Shown: positions 16,826 through 25,924, numbered from the stretch's first letter. The stretch is 64,000 bases of DNA from Paracoccaceae bacterium (GCA_009773375.1 WRPH01000001.1:214981-278980), one strand, 5' to 3'. Notes: generated from the sequence alone by a model not told the origin. Translations and numbers: made by a program.

Positions 16826-17599
16826 TCAAGCCGAGAAGGCGGCGGGGTAGGCTTCAAAGGTGATGTTCTGCGCAACCTCGCGGGCTTTGGCCTCGGCTTC
16901 GCGGTTGCGAATGGTCCAGCACAGGATCGCGGCACCTTGGGATTTCAGCTCGGCCACGCGGGGACGGGTCAGGTCGGCGGCCTCGTGGCTGATGAAACTG
17001 GACTGGGTGCGGTCGTAATCGGGGATCAGACGCAGCCGGTCGCAGGTTTGCGGCGACAGCGGGGCCCAGTCTGTCGGATCGTAGGCCGAGGTGGTCAGCC
17101 CGCGCGGGGTCTGTGGGGCTAGCCGGGCCATGCGGGCGATGGCGTGCGGGTTGAACGACATCACCGCGACCGGGCCGGGGTAGGTGGTGAGGGCCGCTGC
17201 CGTCGCAGCCTCCAGTCGGCCATCGGTTTCGGACATGCTGTCGGTCTGGTCTTTCAACTCGATCAGCAGCGGCACCTGCCCGGCGATCAGGGCAAGGATT
17301 TCAGTCAGCGTCGGGATGCTGTCATCGCTGTCGCGGAGTGGGATCTGCGACAGCGTGGCTGCAGTGTGATCGCACAGCAGACCGGTGGCGTTGGTCAGCC
17401 GGTCCAGTGCTTCATCGTGAAACACCATCGCTACGCCGTCGCTTGAGAGTTGCAGGTCGATCTCGATGCCGTAGCCCGCTGCGATGGCTGCCTTTACCGC
17501 GCCGGGGGAATTCTCGGGGCGGTGCTGGCTGCGATCATGGTAGGCACGGTGGGCGAGAGGGACGCGCAGGAAAGCGGCGGGTAGCGGGGCGCGCATCAC
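16826..17599 (-). CDS. Glycerophosphodiester phosphodiesterase family protein
   Basis: A 257-aa GDPD-type TIM barrel that hydrolyses glycerophosphodiesters to glycerol-3-phosphate and an alcohol. Catalytic and metal motifs are visible: HRAYHD (first His-Arg), PENSPGA, EIDLQLSSDG with the metal-binding Glu/Asp, FHDEALDRLT (second His) and LIELKD. No signal peptide, so it is probably cytoplasmic. The start overlaps the upstream ridA-like gene by four bases. Confidence 0.92.
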   Translation of the reverse strand: MMRAPLPAAFLRVPLAHRAYHDRSQHRPENSPGAVKAAIAAGYGIEIDLQLSSDGVAMVFHDEALDRLTNATGLLCDHTAATLSQIPLRDSDDSIPTLTEILALIAGQVPLLIELKDQTDSMSETDGRLEAATAAALTTYPGPVAVMSFNPHAIARMARLAPQTPRGLTTSAYDPTDWAPLSPQTCDRLRLIPDYDRTQSSFISHEAADLTRPRVAELKSQGAAILCWTIRNREAEAKAREVAQNITFEAYPAAFSA

Positions 17600-18057
17600 T
17601 TGATCTCGAAGATGGCTTCGATTTCCACTGCGACACCCAGCGGCAGCGAGACGGCGGACACGGCGGAGCGGGCGTGGCGGCCTGCATCCCCCAGCACGGC
17701 GACGAGGAAATCAGACGCGCCGTTGATCACCTTGGGTTGGTCGGTGAAATCGGCGGGGGAGTTGACGAAGCCGACCAGTTTCACCGCCCGCACCACGCGC
17801 GACAGGTCGCCGCCGCAGGCTTTCTTCAGCTGGGCCAGCAAAGAGATCGCGCAGGTTTTGGCAGCCTCGGCCCCGGCGGCGACATCAAGATCAGCGCCGA
17901 CCTTGCCTTTGATCAGCCCTGCCGAAGTCTGGCTGATCTGGCCCGAGATGTGGACAAGATTGCCCACCACCACGAAGGGCACATAGTTGGCGGCGGGGGC
18001 GGGCGCGTCGGGCAGGGTGACGCCGAGTTCGGCAAGACGGGTTTCGATGGTAGACAT
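17596..18057 (-). CDS. RidA family protein (YjgF-like)
   Basis: A 153-aa RidA/YjgF/UK114-fold protein. RidA deaminates reactive enamines or imines made by PLP enzymes such as threonine dehydratase. The sequence has VVVGNLVHISGQIS and the C-terminal ARSAVSAVSLPLGVAVEIEAIFEIK, where the conserved Arg and Glu of the active site are expected. At 153 aa it is longer than RidA of E. coli (128 aa) and fits the YjgF-like branch in which deaminase activity is not certain. First gene of a two-gene leftward operon with the phosphodiesterase. Confidence 0.9.
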   Translation of the reverse strand: MSTIETRLAELGVTLPDAPAPAANYVPFVVVGNLVHISGQISQTSAGLIKGKVGADLDVAAGAEAAKTCAISLLAQLKKACGGDLSRVVRAVKLVGFVNSPADFTDQPKVINGASDFLVAVLGDAGRHARSAVSAVSLPLGVAVEIEAIFEIK

Positions 18058-18234
18058 GGGGGCCTCCTGTCAGGGTTTGCAGCAGGCTAGCGAGGCGGGG
18101 GGCCGGGGGCAAGACTTGGATGTGTCCACATGTGGCGGATTGCCTGCGGTGTTTGAAATCAATGTGTTCCGCGATGTGCTTCACACAATCTTAACTTTTG
18201 TCGCAGGTTCTTACCCGGTGCCAACAGGCAGAAA

Positions 18235-19215
18235 TCAGGCGCGCAAGCCGCGTGGGCTTTGGCCGAATTTCGCCTTGAACGCGCGAGACAGTGCCGAGGC
18301 TGACGAAAATCCGCAGCGCAGCGCGACTTCGGCCAAGGGGTGACGGGTGTCGGTGATCATGCGGCGGGCGGCTTGCAGGCGCAGGCTTTGGCCATAGGCG
18401 GCGGGGGTCAGGCCGAGGTTTTCGGCAAAGATCTGTTCCAGCCTGCGGGGCGACAGCCCGACGGCGCGGGCGGTTTCGGCGCTGGTTTCGGGGCTATCCA
18501 GCAGCGACTCCATCCGGGCAATCGCCAAGGCGACGCGTGGGTCCAGCCTTGGGTCGGGCTTGGCGGGCGAGATTTGTGGTTCGTGCCCATCGCGGGCGGT
18601 GGTGATGAAGCTGGCGGCGGTTTGCAGCGCCAGGGCCGGGCCGTGGCGCGACCGGATCAGGTGCAGCATCAGATCGGCGGCAGGGGCGGCGCCGCCTGCG
18701 GTAAAGCGGTTGCGGTCGATGATGAAGCGATCCGGCACCACGTCAATCGCCGGGTGGGTGGCGGCAAAATCCTCCAGATCCTCCCAATGCACGGTGGCTT
18801 TGTAGCCGTTCAGCAGACCCGCGCGGGCCAGCACCCACGATCCGGCGTCGATACCGCCCATCGCGGCAAAGCGCGGTGCCATGCGGGCAAGATCGCGGAT
18901 CAACGGCTGCGTCGCGCCCTGCCACTGCTGAAACCCGGCGATGACCACCAGCGCATCGGCCCCTTCGGCAGCGGTCAGCGGGCCATGTGACGGCAGCTCG
19001 ATACCGCAGGTCAGCGGCACCGCCTGACCATTGGGCGAGACGACGCGCCAACGGTAAAGCTCTGATCCCAGATGCCGATTTGCGGCGCGCAGCGGGTCGA
19101 GGGTGGAGGCGACTTCGAGGATTGACGCCTGCGGCAACACCAGTAGCGCCAAGGTCAGCGGCTGCGGCGAGGGCGCGAAAATCGGGGTGCTGAAAATTTC
19201 TGCGGATTTTGCCAT
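18235..19215 (-). CDS. GlxA/CdhR-family transcriptional regulator (DJ-1/PfpI-AraC)
   Basis: A 326-aa regulator with an N-terminal DJ-1/PfpI-like domain (about residues 15-180) and a C-terminal AraC helix-turn-helix pair (about 220-320: ARAVGLSPRRLEQIF and VALRCGFSSASALSRAF). It diverges from the carnitine-cleavage operon starting at 19289, with 73 bases between the starts. In Pseudomonas the same architecture (CdhR) activates the carnitine dehydrogenase operon, so it most likely senses carnitine or a breakdown product here. I chose the ATG at 19215 (MAKSAEIF), since the upstream frame overlaps the divergent gene. Confidence 0.88.
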   Translation of the reverse strand: MAKSAEIFSTPIFAPSPQPLTLALLVLPQASILEVASTLDPLRAANRHLGSELYRWRVVSPNGQAVPLTCGIELPSHGPLTAAEGADALVVIAGFQQWQGATQPLIRDLARMAPRFAAMGGIDAGSWVLARAGLLNGYKATVHWEDLEDFAATHPAIDVVPDRFIIDRNRFTAGGAAPAADLMLHLIRSRHGPALALQTAASFITTARDGHEPQISPAKPDPRLDPRVALAIARMESLLDSPETSAETARAVGLSPRRLEQIFAENLGLTPAAYGQSLRLQAARRMITDTRHPLAEVALRCGFSSASALSRAFKAKFGQSPRGLRA

Positions 19216-19288
19216 GTTGGTTGCGTAAATCGTCAAGCGTGGCTTGGCAAGGCCGCTATGGTGACGGCAACCGTTTAGGAGGATTCCC

Positions 19289-20203
19289 ATGCCCTTGGCC
19301 ATGAACCGCGAAGTTTTCATCACCTGTGCCGTCACCGGATCGGGCGGCACGCAGGACCGCAGCCCGCATGTGCCGCGCTCGCCCGAGCAGATTGCGAAAT
19401 CGGCGATTGATGCGGCGAAGGCCGGGGCGGCGGTGGTGCATTGCCATGTGCGCGACCCGGAAACCGGCAAGCCTTCGCGCGACGGGCGGCTTTATCGGGA
19501 AGTGACCGAGCGTATTCGGGATTCTGGAACCGATGTGGTGCTGAACCTGACGGCGGGGATGGGCGGCGATATTTACTTTGAAGGCTCGGAGGATATGGGC
19601 CGGATGGGGCCACGGTCTGACATGGCCGGGGCGACCGAACGCGTGGCGCATGTGGTCGATTGCCGGCCGGAGATTTGCACGCTGGATTGCGGCACGATGA
19701 ACTTCAACGAGGCCGATTATGTGATGGTCAACACTCCCGGCATGCTGCGGGACATGGCCAAGCGGATGACGGCGGCGGGGGTGCGGATCGAGATCGAGGC
19801 GTTTGACACCGGGCATCTGTGGCTGGCGAAAGAACTGGCGCGCGAAGGCGTGATCCCGGCACCGACGCTGGTGCAACTGTGCATGGGCGTGCCGTGGGGC
19901 GCGCCAGATGATCTGAACACCTTCATGGCGATGGTCAACAACGTGCCCGCCGACTGGCATTGGAGCGCCTTTGCGATTGGCCGCAACCAGATGCCTTATG
20001 TCGCGGCTTCTGTCTTGGCAGGCGGTAACGTCCGGGTCGGGTTGGAAGACAACCTGTGGCTGGATAAGGGCGTGCTGGCGACCAACGCGCAGCTGGTGGA
20101 GCGGGCGGTGACGATCATCAGCAATCTGGGCGCGCGGGTGATTACTCCGGCTGAAGTGCGGGCGAAGCTGAAGCTTGAGAAGCGGGCTCCGGTGGGGAAA
20201 TGA
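19289..20203 (+). CDS. BKACE-family enzyme, probable 3-dehydrocarnitine cleavage enzyme
   Basis: The 304-aa product is a zinc-dependent beta-keto acid cleavage enzyme (former DUF849). In carnitine catabolism this family converts 3-dehydrocarnitine plus acetyl-CoA to betainyl-CoA and acetoacetate, as characterised in Sinorhizobium meliloti. The zinc histidines sit in VVHCHVRDPETG (about residues 50-53), and NVRVGLEDN holds the later conserved Glu. An AGGAGG ribosome site is seven bases before the ATG. Coupling with the carnitine dehydrogenase fusion makes the substrate assignment much stronger than family alone. Confidence 0.9.
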   Translation: MPLAMNREVFITCAVTGSGGTQDRSPHVPRSPEQIAKSAIDAAKAGAAVVHCHVRDPETGKPSRDGRLYREVTERIRDSGTDVVLNLTAGMGGDIYFEGSEDMGRMGPRSDMAGATERVAHVVDCRPEICTLDCGTMNFNEADYVMVNTPGMLRDMAKRMTAAGVRIEIEAFDTGHLWLAKELAREGVIPAPTLVQLCMGVPWGAPDDLNTFMAMVNNVPADWHWSAFAIGRNQMPYVAASVLAGGNVRVGLEDNLWLDKGVLATNAQLVERAVTIISNLGARVITPAEVRAKLKLEKRAPVGK

Positions 20204-21675
20204 GCATGACACGCAAAGCAGCGATCATTGGTGGTGGGGTTATTGGCGGCGGATGGGCGGCTCGGTTTTTGCTCAACGGCTGGAATGTTTCGGTGTTCGA
20301 TCCCGATCCGCAGGCAGAGCGCAAGATCAGCGAAGTGATGGCAAATGCGCGGGCGGCTTTGCCGGCGCTGTCGGATGTGCCGATGCCTGCCGAGGGGGTG
20401 TTGTCTTTTGCCGCGACGATCACCGAGGCGGTGGAAGGGGCTGATTACATTCAGGAATCCGTGTCGGAACGGCTGGATCTGAAACATCGGGTGTTCGCGC
20501 AGATCCAGCAATCGGCAGAGCTGGGCACGCCGATCGGGTCTTCGACCAGCGGGTTCAAGCCGAGTGAATTGCAGGAAGGCGCGGCCAATCCGGCGGTGAT
20601 TTTCGTCGCCCACCCGTTCAACCCGGTGTATCTGTTGCCGCTGGCCGAAGTGGTGCCCTCGCCGAAATCTGATGCCACTGTCATTGAGAACGCCAAGAAA
20701 ATCCTGCGCGAAATTGGGATGTTCCCGCTGCATGTGCGCAAGGAAATCGACGCCCATATCGCCGACCGTTTCCTTGAAGCGGTGTGGCGCGAGGCGCTGT
20801 GGCTGGTGAAGGATGGCATCGCCACCACCGAAGAAATCGACGAAGCGATCCGCATGGGCTTTGGTCTGCGCTGGGGCCAGATGGGGCTGTTTGAAACCTA
20901 TCGCGTGGCGGGCGGCGAGGCCGGGATGAAGCATTTCATGGCGCAGTTCGGGCCGTGCCTGACCTGGCCCTGGACCAAGCTGATGGACGTGCCGGAGTTC
21001 AACGATGAGTTGGTCGATCTGATCGCGGGCCAGTCCGATGCACAATCCGGCCACCATACCATTCGGGAGCTGGAGCGTATCCGCGACAGCAACCTGATCG
21101 GCTTCCTGCGCGCGCTGAAAGATCGCAACTGGGGCGCAGGCAAGGTGCTGCGCGAACATGACGAGGCCCGCGCGGTGGCGTTCCATGCCGGGATTGATAG
21201 CGCGCCCAAAGCCGCACCTCTGGTGATGGCCCATATGCAGGTGCTGCCGGGCTGGATCGACTACAACGGCCATATGACCGAAAGCCGCTACTATTTCGCC
21301 AACTCGGAAACCGTGGATGCCTTCCTGCGGCTTATCGGGGCGGGGATGGATTATGTGGCGGCTGGCAACTCGTTCTATTCCGCCGAAACCCACATCCGGC
21401 ATCTGGGTGAGGCCAAACTGGGCGACCGGCTGACTGGAACCATCCAGATCATCAGCGCTGATGAAAAACGTTTTCGCTCTTTCGTGCGGATCATGCGCGG
21501 CGACGAATGTGTTGCCACGATTGAACAGCTTTGCCTGCATGTGAACATGGCCACAGGCAAATCCGCCCCGGCCTCGGCCGAGGTCTGGGCCAAGCTGCAC
21601 GCGATTGCCGAGGCGCACGCCAACCTGCCATTGCCCGAAGGCGCAGGCCGCGCGGTTGGCCAGAAGAAAGGGTGA
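20200..21675 (+). CDS. L-carnitine dehydrogenase fused to betainyl-CoA thioesterase
   Basis: A 491-aa two-domain protein. Residues 1-340 are a 3-hydroxyacyl-CoA-dehydrogenase-like NAD enzyme (IIGGGVIGGGWAARFL dinucleotide fold, then FVAHPFNPVYLLPLAEVVP with the catalytic His region). Residues about 345-491 are a hotdog thioesterase (PGWIDYNGHMTESRYYF). The combination is known for carnitine dehydrogenase fused to betainyl-CoA thioesterase in alphaproteobacteria: the first domain makes 3-dehydrocarnitine and the second frees glycine betaine after the BKACE step. The start overlaps the BKACE stop (ATGA); MS-MT gives two possible starts, at 20200 and 20206. Confidence 0.92.
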   Translation: MSMTRKAAIIGGGVIGGGWAARFLLNGWNVSVFDPDPQAERKISEVMANARAALPALSDVPMPAEGVLSFAATITEAVEGADYIQESVSERLDLKHRVFAQIQQSAELGTPIGSSTSGFKPSELQEGAANPAVIFVAHPFNPVYLLPLAEVVPSPKSDATVIENAKKILREIGMFPLHVRKEIDAHIADRFLEAVWREALWLVKDGIATTEEIDEAIRMGFGLRWGQMGLFETYRVAGGEAGMKHFMAQFGPCLTWPWTKLMDVPEFNDELVDLIAGQSDAQSGHHTIRELERIRDSNLIGFLRALKDRNWGAGKVLREHDEARAVAFHAGIDSAPKAAPLVMAHMQVLPGWIDYNGHMTESRYYFANSETVDAFLRLIGAGMDYVAAGNSFYSAETHIRHLGEAKLGDRLTGTIQIISADEKRFRSFVRIMRGDECVATIEQLCLHVNMATGKSAPASAEVWAKLHAIAEAHANLPLPEGAGRAVGQKKG

Positions 21676-21678
21676 GCC

Positions 21679-22842
21679 ATGCATTTCGGCCTGTCTGAAG
21701 AACAGCAGATGATCATCGACACCACCCGCGCCTTTGTGGAAAACGAGCTTTTCCCGCATGAGGCCGAGGTGGAACGCACCGGAGTGTTGCGACGCGAATT
21801 GCTGAAGGAAATCTCGCAAAAGGCGGTGGCGGCCGGGCTTTATGCGGCAAACATGCCCGAGGATGTTGGCGGTGCCGGGCTGGATACGCTGACCTGGCTG
21901 CTTTACGAAAAAGAGCTTGGCAAGACGAACTACGCGCTGCACTGGAACTGCGTGGCGCGGCCGTCGAATATCCTGCTGGCCTGCACGCCGGAACAACGCG
22001 AGAAATATCTGTTTCCCTGCATCCGCGCCGAAAAGCACGACTGTCAGGCGATGACCGAACCCGGCTCGGGGTCGGACCTGCGCAGCATGAAAGCCTTTGC
22101 CCGCGCTGACGGCGGCGATTTCGTGCTGAACGGCACCAAGCATTTCATCAGCCACGCCGACGTTGCCGACTTTGCCATCGTGTGGGTAGCGACCGGCGAG
22201 GAAGATACCCCGCGCGGGCCGAAAAAGCTGATCACCGCATTTCTGGTCGATAAAGGCACGCCGGGATTCACCGTGCGCGAGGGCTATCGCAACGTCAGCC
22301 ACCGTGGCTATAACAACATGATCCTTGAATTTGATGACTGCCGGTTGCCGGCGTCTCAGATCCTTGGTGAGGTGCACAAAGGCTTTGAGGTGGCGGGCAA
22401 ATGGCTGGGCGCGACCCGGCTGCAGGTGGCATCGACCTGTCTGGGCCGGGCAGAACGCGCGCTGGGCCATGCGATTTCCTATGCCGCCGAGCGCAAGCAG
22501 TTCGGCCAACAGATCGGCAAATTTCAAGGTGTCAGCTTCAAACTGGCCGACATGGCGATGGAGTTGAAAGCAGCAGAGTTGCTGACGCGGGAAGCTGCGT
22601 GGAAATATGATCAGGGGTCGGTGACCGAGGCTGACATGTCGATGGCCAAGCTGAAAGCGACAGAAGTGCTGGCGATGATTGCCGACGAGGCGATCCAGAT
22701 TCACGGCGGCATGGGACTGATGGACGAGTTGCCACTGGAGCGAATCTGGCGCGATGCGCGGGTGGAACGGATCTGGGAAGGCACCTCGGAAATCCAGCGC
22801 CATATCATCAGTCGCGAGTTGTTGCGCCCGCTGGGGGCATAG
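21679..22842 (+). CDS. Acyl-CoA dehydrogenase, candidate gamma-butyrobetainyl-CoA or crotonobetainyl-CoA enzyme
   Basis: A 387-aa FAD acyl-CoA dehydrogenase. The CoA/FAD motif AMTEPGSGSDLRSM, the middle beta domain and the C-terminal DARVERIWEGTSEIQRHIISREL with the usual catalytic Glu region are present. It follows the carnitine dehydrogenase fusion by three bases. In this context it probably oxidises gamma-butyrobetainyl-CoA to crotonobetainyl-CoA, or works as the CaiA-like reductase in the reverse direction; sequence alone does not decide. Length is normal. Confidence 0.9.
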   Translation: MHFGLSEEQQMIIDTTRAFVENELFPHEAEVERTGVLRRELLKEISQKAVAAGLYAANMPEDVGGAGLDTLTWLLYEKELGKTNYALHWNCVARPSNILLACTPEQREKYLFPCIRAEKHDCQAMTEPGSGSDLRSMKAFARADGGDFVLNGTKHFISHADVADFAIVWVATGEEDTPRGPKKLITAFLVDKGTPGFTVREGYRNVSHRGYNNMILEFDDCRLPASQILGEVHKGFEVAGKWLGATRLQVASTCLGRAERALGHAISYAAERKQFGQQIGKFQGVSFKLADMAMELKAAELLTREAAWKYDQGSVTEADMSMAKLKATEVLAMIADEAIQIHGGMGLMDELPLERIWRDARVERIWEGTSEIQRHIISRELLRPLGA

Positions 22843-22843
22843 T

Positions 22844-22906
22844 CGATTTTTGAGAAAAATCGTGGGGGGCTGTCTGCCCCCCAACGGGTTTGGCGATGCC
22901 AAACCC
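22844..22906. repeat. Three consecutive hairpins after the acyl-CoA dehydrogenase gene
   Basis: CGATTTTT/AAAAATCG (22844-22862, loop of three), then GGGGGGC/GCCCCCC (22864-22882), then GGGTTTGGC/GCCAAACCC (22886-22906, loop of three). Together they make a strong structured region starting one base after the stop. They probably limit readthrough toward the downstream CoA-ligase gene, and join the inverted repeat that follows. Confidence 0.6.
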
Positions 22907-22909
22907 TGC

Positions 22910-22938
22910 CCCCCGAGGATATTTAAGGACAGATGAAA
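22910..22938 (+). repeat. Left arm of a 29-bp perfect inverted repeat (Rhodobacteraceae extragenic element)
   Basis: Starts CCCCCGAGGATATTTAAGG and ends AGATGAAA. The exact reverse complement occurs at 23047-23075. The sequence resembles short extragenic elements with the core GAGGATATTTA commonly seen between genes in this family; another diverged copy is at 26002-26046. Confidence 0.75.
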
Positions 22939-23046
22939 CCAAATGTTAACCTTAACGCGGCATGATCGAATCACGGTACAGGGGGGGACCCCGATGACCG
23001 TGACAGGTGAAACCCCGCCCCGGCATTCCGGGGTGGGGCGCCTGCA

Positions 23047-23097
23047 TTTCATCTGTCCTTAAATATCCTCGGGGGTCCGGGGGCAGACAGCCCCCGG
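23047..23097 (-). repeat. Right arm of the inverted repeat with GC hairpin
   Basis: The first 29 bases are the exact reverse complement of 22910-22938. They are followed by TCCGGGGGCAGACAGCCCCC GG, whose core GGGGGCAGACAGCCCCC is the reverse complement of the hairpin at 22865-22881. Thus the whole structured unit, not only the 29 bases, is repeated in inverse order around a 108-bp spacer (22939-23046). The spacer has no convincing gene; a 22-codon frame at 22994 was rejected. Confidence 0.75.
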
Positions 23098-23123
23098 CTT
23101 TGCCGCAATCCAAAGGCTTTTAA

Positions 23124-25115
23124 ATGAAAAACCTCAACCGCCTGCTGCGTCCGAAGTCCATCGCCGTTCTGGGCGCAGGCTGGGCGCTGAATGTGATCGA
23201 ACAATGCCGCAAGATGGGCTTCAAGGGGCAGGTCTGGCCGGTGCATCCGACCAAGGCTGAAATCGGCGGGTTGAACGCCTATGCGTCTTTGGCCGATCTG
23301 CCCGAGGTGCCAGATGCGACCTTTATCGGCGTTAACCGATTTGCGACCATTGAGGTGGTGGCGGAATTGGCGGCGCTGGGAGCGGGTGGCGCGATTTGCT
23401 TTGCCTCGGGCTGGACCGAGGCAGGCGAGCCGGAATTGCAGGCGCAGCTGATTGCAGCGGCGGGTGACATGCCGATCCTGGGGCCGAACTGCTATGGCGT
23501 GATCAACTATCTGGATGGCGCGCTGTTGTGGCCGGATCAGCATGGCGGCATTCCGGTGGAAAAGGGTGTGGCGCTGGTCAGCCAGTCTTCGAACATCGTG
23601 ATCAATCTGGGGATGCAGAAGCGGGCACTGCCGGTGGCCTATGTCGCCTGTCTGGGCAATGCCGCTGTGGTGGGGCTAGCGGATCTGGCCGGGGCCTTGC
23701 TCGATGATCCTCGCGTGACGGCTTTGGGGATGTATATCGAGGGCATAGACGATGCGCCGGCCTTTGCGGCGCTGGCCGAGCGGGCGCGGGCGATGGGCAA
23801 GGGTGTGGTCTGCATCAAGTCCGGCAAGACCGAGCTGTCGCGCACCGCGGCGGCGTCACATACCGCCTCATTGGCGGGGGGTGGGGCGGCGTCTTCGGCG
23901 TTCTTGCGGCAGATTGGTGTGGCCGAGGTAAACACACCGTCGGAGTTGATCGAGACATTGAAGATCTTTCACGTTCACGGCACGGGGTTGGGCCAGCGGC
24001 TATGCTCGCTGTCCTGTTCAGGTGGCGAGGCGGGTTTGGTGGCCGATCTGGCCGCGCCTTACGGCATTGAGTTTCCTGCAGTTCCGACGGGGGTGAAAGC
24101 GCGGCTGAACGAGATTCTGGGGCCGATCGTGACTGTTGCCAACCCATTGGACTATCACACCTTTATCTGGGGCGATGGGCCGCGTACCACGGATGTCTTT
24201 ACCACCATGCTTTCGGGCTACGACGCAGGGATCTATATCATCGACCCACCGCGGAGCGATCGCTGTGATCCTTCGGGCTATCAACCGGCGCTGGATGCGA
24301 TTGTTGCGGCGCAGGCCAGCACGGGCAAGCCAGCGTTTCCGGTCGCCTCGATGCCGGAGAATTTTGACGAGGCCTATGCGATGCGGCTGATGGATCAGGG
24401 CGTGGTGACGCTGCTGGGGCTGGAGACGGCGCTAGCGGCGATCAAGGCGGCGCAGGTGGTGCCGGGGGGTGTGGGTTGGCGACCGGCGCAGGCTTTGCCG
24501 CCGCGTGAATCTGTCTTGTTATCTGAGGCGGAGGGTAAGGCCCTGCTGGCCAAGACCGGGGTGGCGGTACCGCGGGCGGTTGCGGCGGCGACGCTGGCCG
24601 GAGTCGCTGTGCAAGCGGCGGGGTTGACGCCGCCCTACGCGCTGAAAGGGTTGGGCTTTGCCCACAAGACCGAAGCAGGGGCGGTGCGCTTGGGGTTGAC
24701 CAGCCTTGAGGGGCAGGCAGAGATGTCCGGGGCGACCGGCTATTTGCTGGAAGAAATGGTCACGGGAGCCGTCGCAGAAATCCTGCTGGGGTTGCAGCGC
24801 GATCCGGTTTACGGCGTGACCCTGACGCTCGGCATGGGCGGAGTTACGGCGGAAGTGCTGGCCGATACCGTGACGCTGGTTCTGCCCACGACGGAGGCTC
24901 AGGTGCTGGAGGCGATGCGCGGATTGCGGCTTTGGCCCTTGCTGGATGGCTACCGGGGTCGTCCGAAGGCCGATATGGCGGCGGTGGCCGACATCGCGGT
25001 TCGCTTGGGCAATCTGATGCTGGCCGATGCCAGCCTTGAAGAAATCGAAATCAACCCGATCCTGGTGCGGCCCGATGGGGCTGTGGCGGTCGATGCTCTG
25101 GTAAGGATGGCATAA
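23124..25115 (+). CDS. ADP-forming acyl-CoA synthetase family protein (acetate-CoA ligase-like)
   Basis: A 663-aa fused alpha/beta NDP-forming CoA ligase. Order: CoA-binding domain (about residues 5-130, SIAVLGAGWALNVIEQCRKMG), succinyl-CoA-ligase-like domains with the phosphohistidine loop TAAASHTASLAGG (about 235-250), and a C-terminal ATP-grasp domain (about 455-663; EIEINPILVR). In the carnitine block it may activate gamma-butyrobetaine, crotonobetaine or carnitine to the CoA ester. Its stop is one base from the CaiD-like gene. The class is sure; the substrate is inferred from neighbours. Confidence 0.88.
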   Translation: MKNLNRLLRPKSIAVLGAGWALNVIEQCRKMGFKGQVWPVHPTKAEIGGLNAYASLADLPEVPDATFIGVNRFATIEVVAELAALGAGGAICFASGWTEAGEPELQAQLIAAAGDMPILGPNCYGVINYLDGALLWPDQHGGIPVEKGVALVSQSSNIVINLGMQKRALPVAYVACLGNAAVVGLADLAGALLDDPRVTALGMYIEGIDDAPAFAALAERARAMGKGVVCIKSGKTELSRTAAASHTASLAGGGAASSAFLRQIGVAEVNTPSELIETLKIFHVHGTGLGQRLCSLSCSGGEAGLVADLAAPYGIEFPAVPTGVKARLNEILGPIVTVANPLDYHTFIWGDGPRTTDVFTTMLSGYDAGIYIIDPPRSDRCDPSGYQPALDAIVAAQASTGKPAFPVASMPENFDEAYAMRLMDQGVVTLLGLETALAAIKAAQVVPGGVGWRPAQALPPRESVLLSEAEGKALLAKTGVAVPRAVAAATLAGVAVQAAGLTPPYALKGLGFAHKTEAGAVRLGLTSLEGQAEMSGATGYLLEEMVTGAVAEILLGLQRDPVYGVTLTLGMGGVTAEVLADTVTLVLPTTEAQVLEAMRGLRLWPLLDGYRGRPKADMAAVADIAVRLGNLMLADASLEEIEINPILVRPDGAVAVDALVRMA

Positions 25116-25116
25116 C

Positions 25117-25911
25117 ATGGACATGCGCTTGGACGGCCCGATCAAAACCCGGCGTGAGGGGGCAATTCTGGAGGTCACGCTCGATGCCCCCAAGGCCAAT
25201 GCGATCAGCCTGAAAACCAGTCGGGTGATGGGGCTGGTGTTTCGCGACTTTCGCGATGACGACAGCTTGCGCGTCTGCATCCTGCGCGCGGCGGGCGAGA
25301 AGTTCTTTTGCCCCGGCTGGGATCTGAAAGCCGCCGCCGAGGGTGATGCGGTGGATGGCGATTACGGCGTGGGTGGCTTTGGCGGGCTGCAAGAACTGCC
25401 CAACCTGAACAAGCCGGTGATCGCAGCGGTGAACGGGATTTGCTGTGGTGGCGGGCTGGAACTGGCGCTGTCTGCCGATCTGATCCTGTGTTCGGCCAAT
25501 GCCACCTTTGCGCTGCCGGAAATCCGCTCTGGCACCGTGGCGGATGCGGCCTCGATCAAACTGCCCAAACGCATCCCCTATCATGTGGCGATGGACCTGC
25601 TGCTGACAGGCCGCTGGTTTGACGCCGAAGAAGCGCATCGCTGGGGGATTGTGAAGGAAATCACCACGTCCGAAGACCTGCTGACCAAGGCCTGGGATCT
25701 GGCACGGCTGCTCGAATCCGGGCCGCCGCTGGTTTACGCTGCGATCAAGGAAGTCGTGCGCGAGGCGGAAAACATGCGCTTTCAGGATGCGCTGAACCGC
25801 GTCACCAAACGGCTGCTGCCGACGGTGGACAGGCTGTATTCCAGTGAAGATCAGTTGGAAGGCGCAAAAGCCTTTGCCGAAAAGCGTGATCCGGTATGGA
25901 AGGGCAAGTAA
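25117..25911 (+). CDS. Enoyl-CoA hydratase/isomerase, CaiD-like (carnitinyl-CoA dehydratase candidate)
   Basis: A 264-aa crotonase-fold protein. The oxyanion-hole segment NGICCGGGLELALSAD and the later TFALPEIRSGTVADAAS carry glutamates at positions expected for hydratase/dehydratase action. With the CoA ligase one base upstream, interconversion of crotonobetainyl-CoA and L-carnitinyl-CoA is the likely reaction. Starts MDMRLDG; a second ATG two codons later is also possible. Confidence 0.85.
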   Translation: MDMRLDGPIKTRREGAILEVTLDAPKANAISLKTSRVMGLVFRDFRDDDSLRVCILRAAGEKFFCPGWDLKAAAEGDAVDGDYGVGGFGGLQELPNLNKPVIAAVNGICCGGGLELALSADLILCSANATFALPEIRSGTVADAASIKLPKRIPYHVAMDLLLTGRWFDAEEAHRWGIVKEITTSEDLLTKAWDLARLLESGPPLVYAAIKEVVREAENMRFQDALNRVTKRLLPTVDRLYSSEDQLEGAKAFAEKRDPVWKGK

Positions 25912-25924
25912 CCCGCCACAAAAA

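Noticed and set aside
19996..23052. Very long open frame on the minus strand (about 1018 codons) across the carnitine genes
   Set aside because: It lies antisense to three well-supported enzymes, is rich in His, Arg and Gln without any domain, and is a by-product of codon bias in high-GC genes.
22994..23062. A 22-codon frame starting ATGACCGTGACAGG between the repeat arms
   Set aside because: No signal peptide or family, and its end is made by the repeat arm. The preceding G-run is not a convincing ribosome site.
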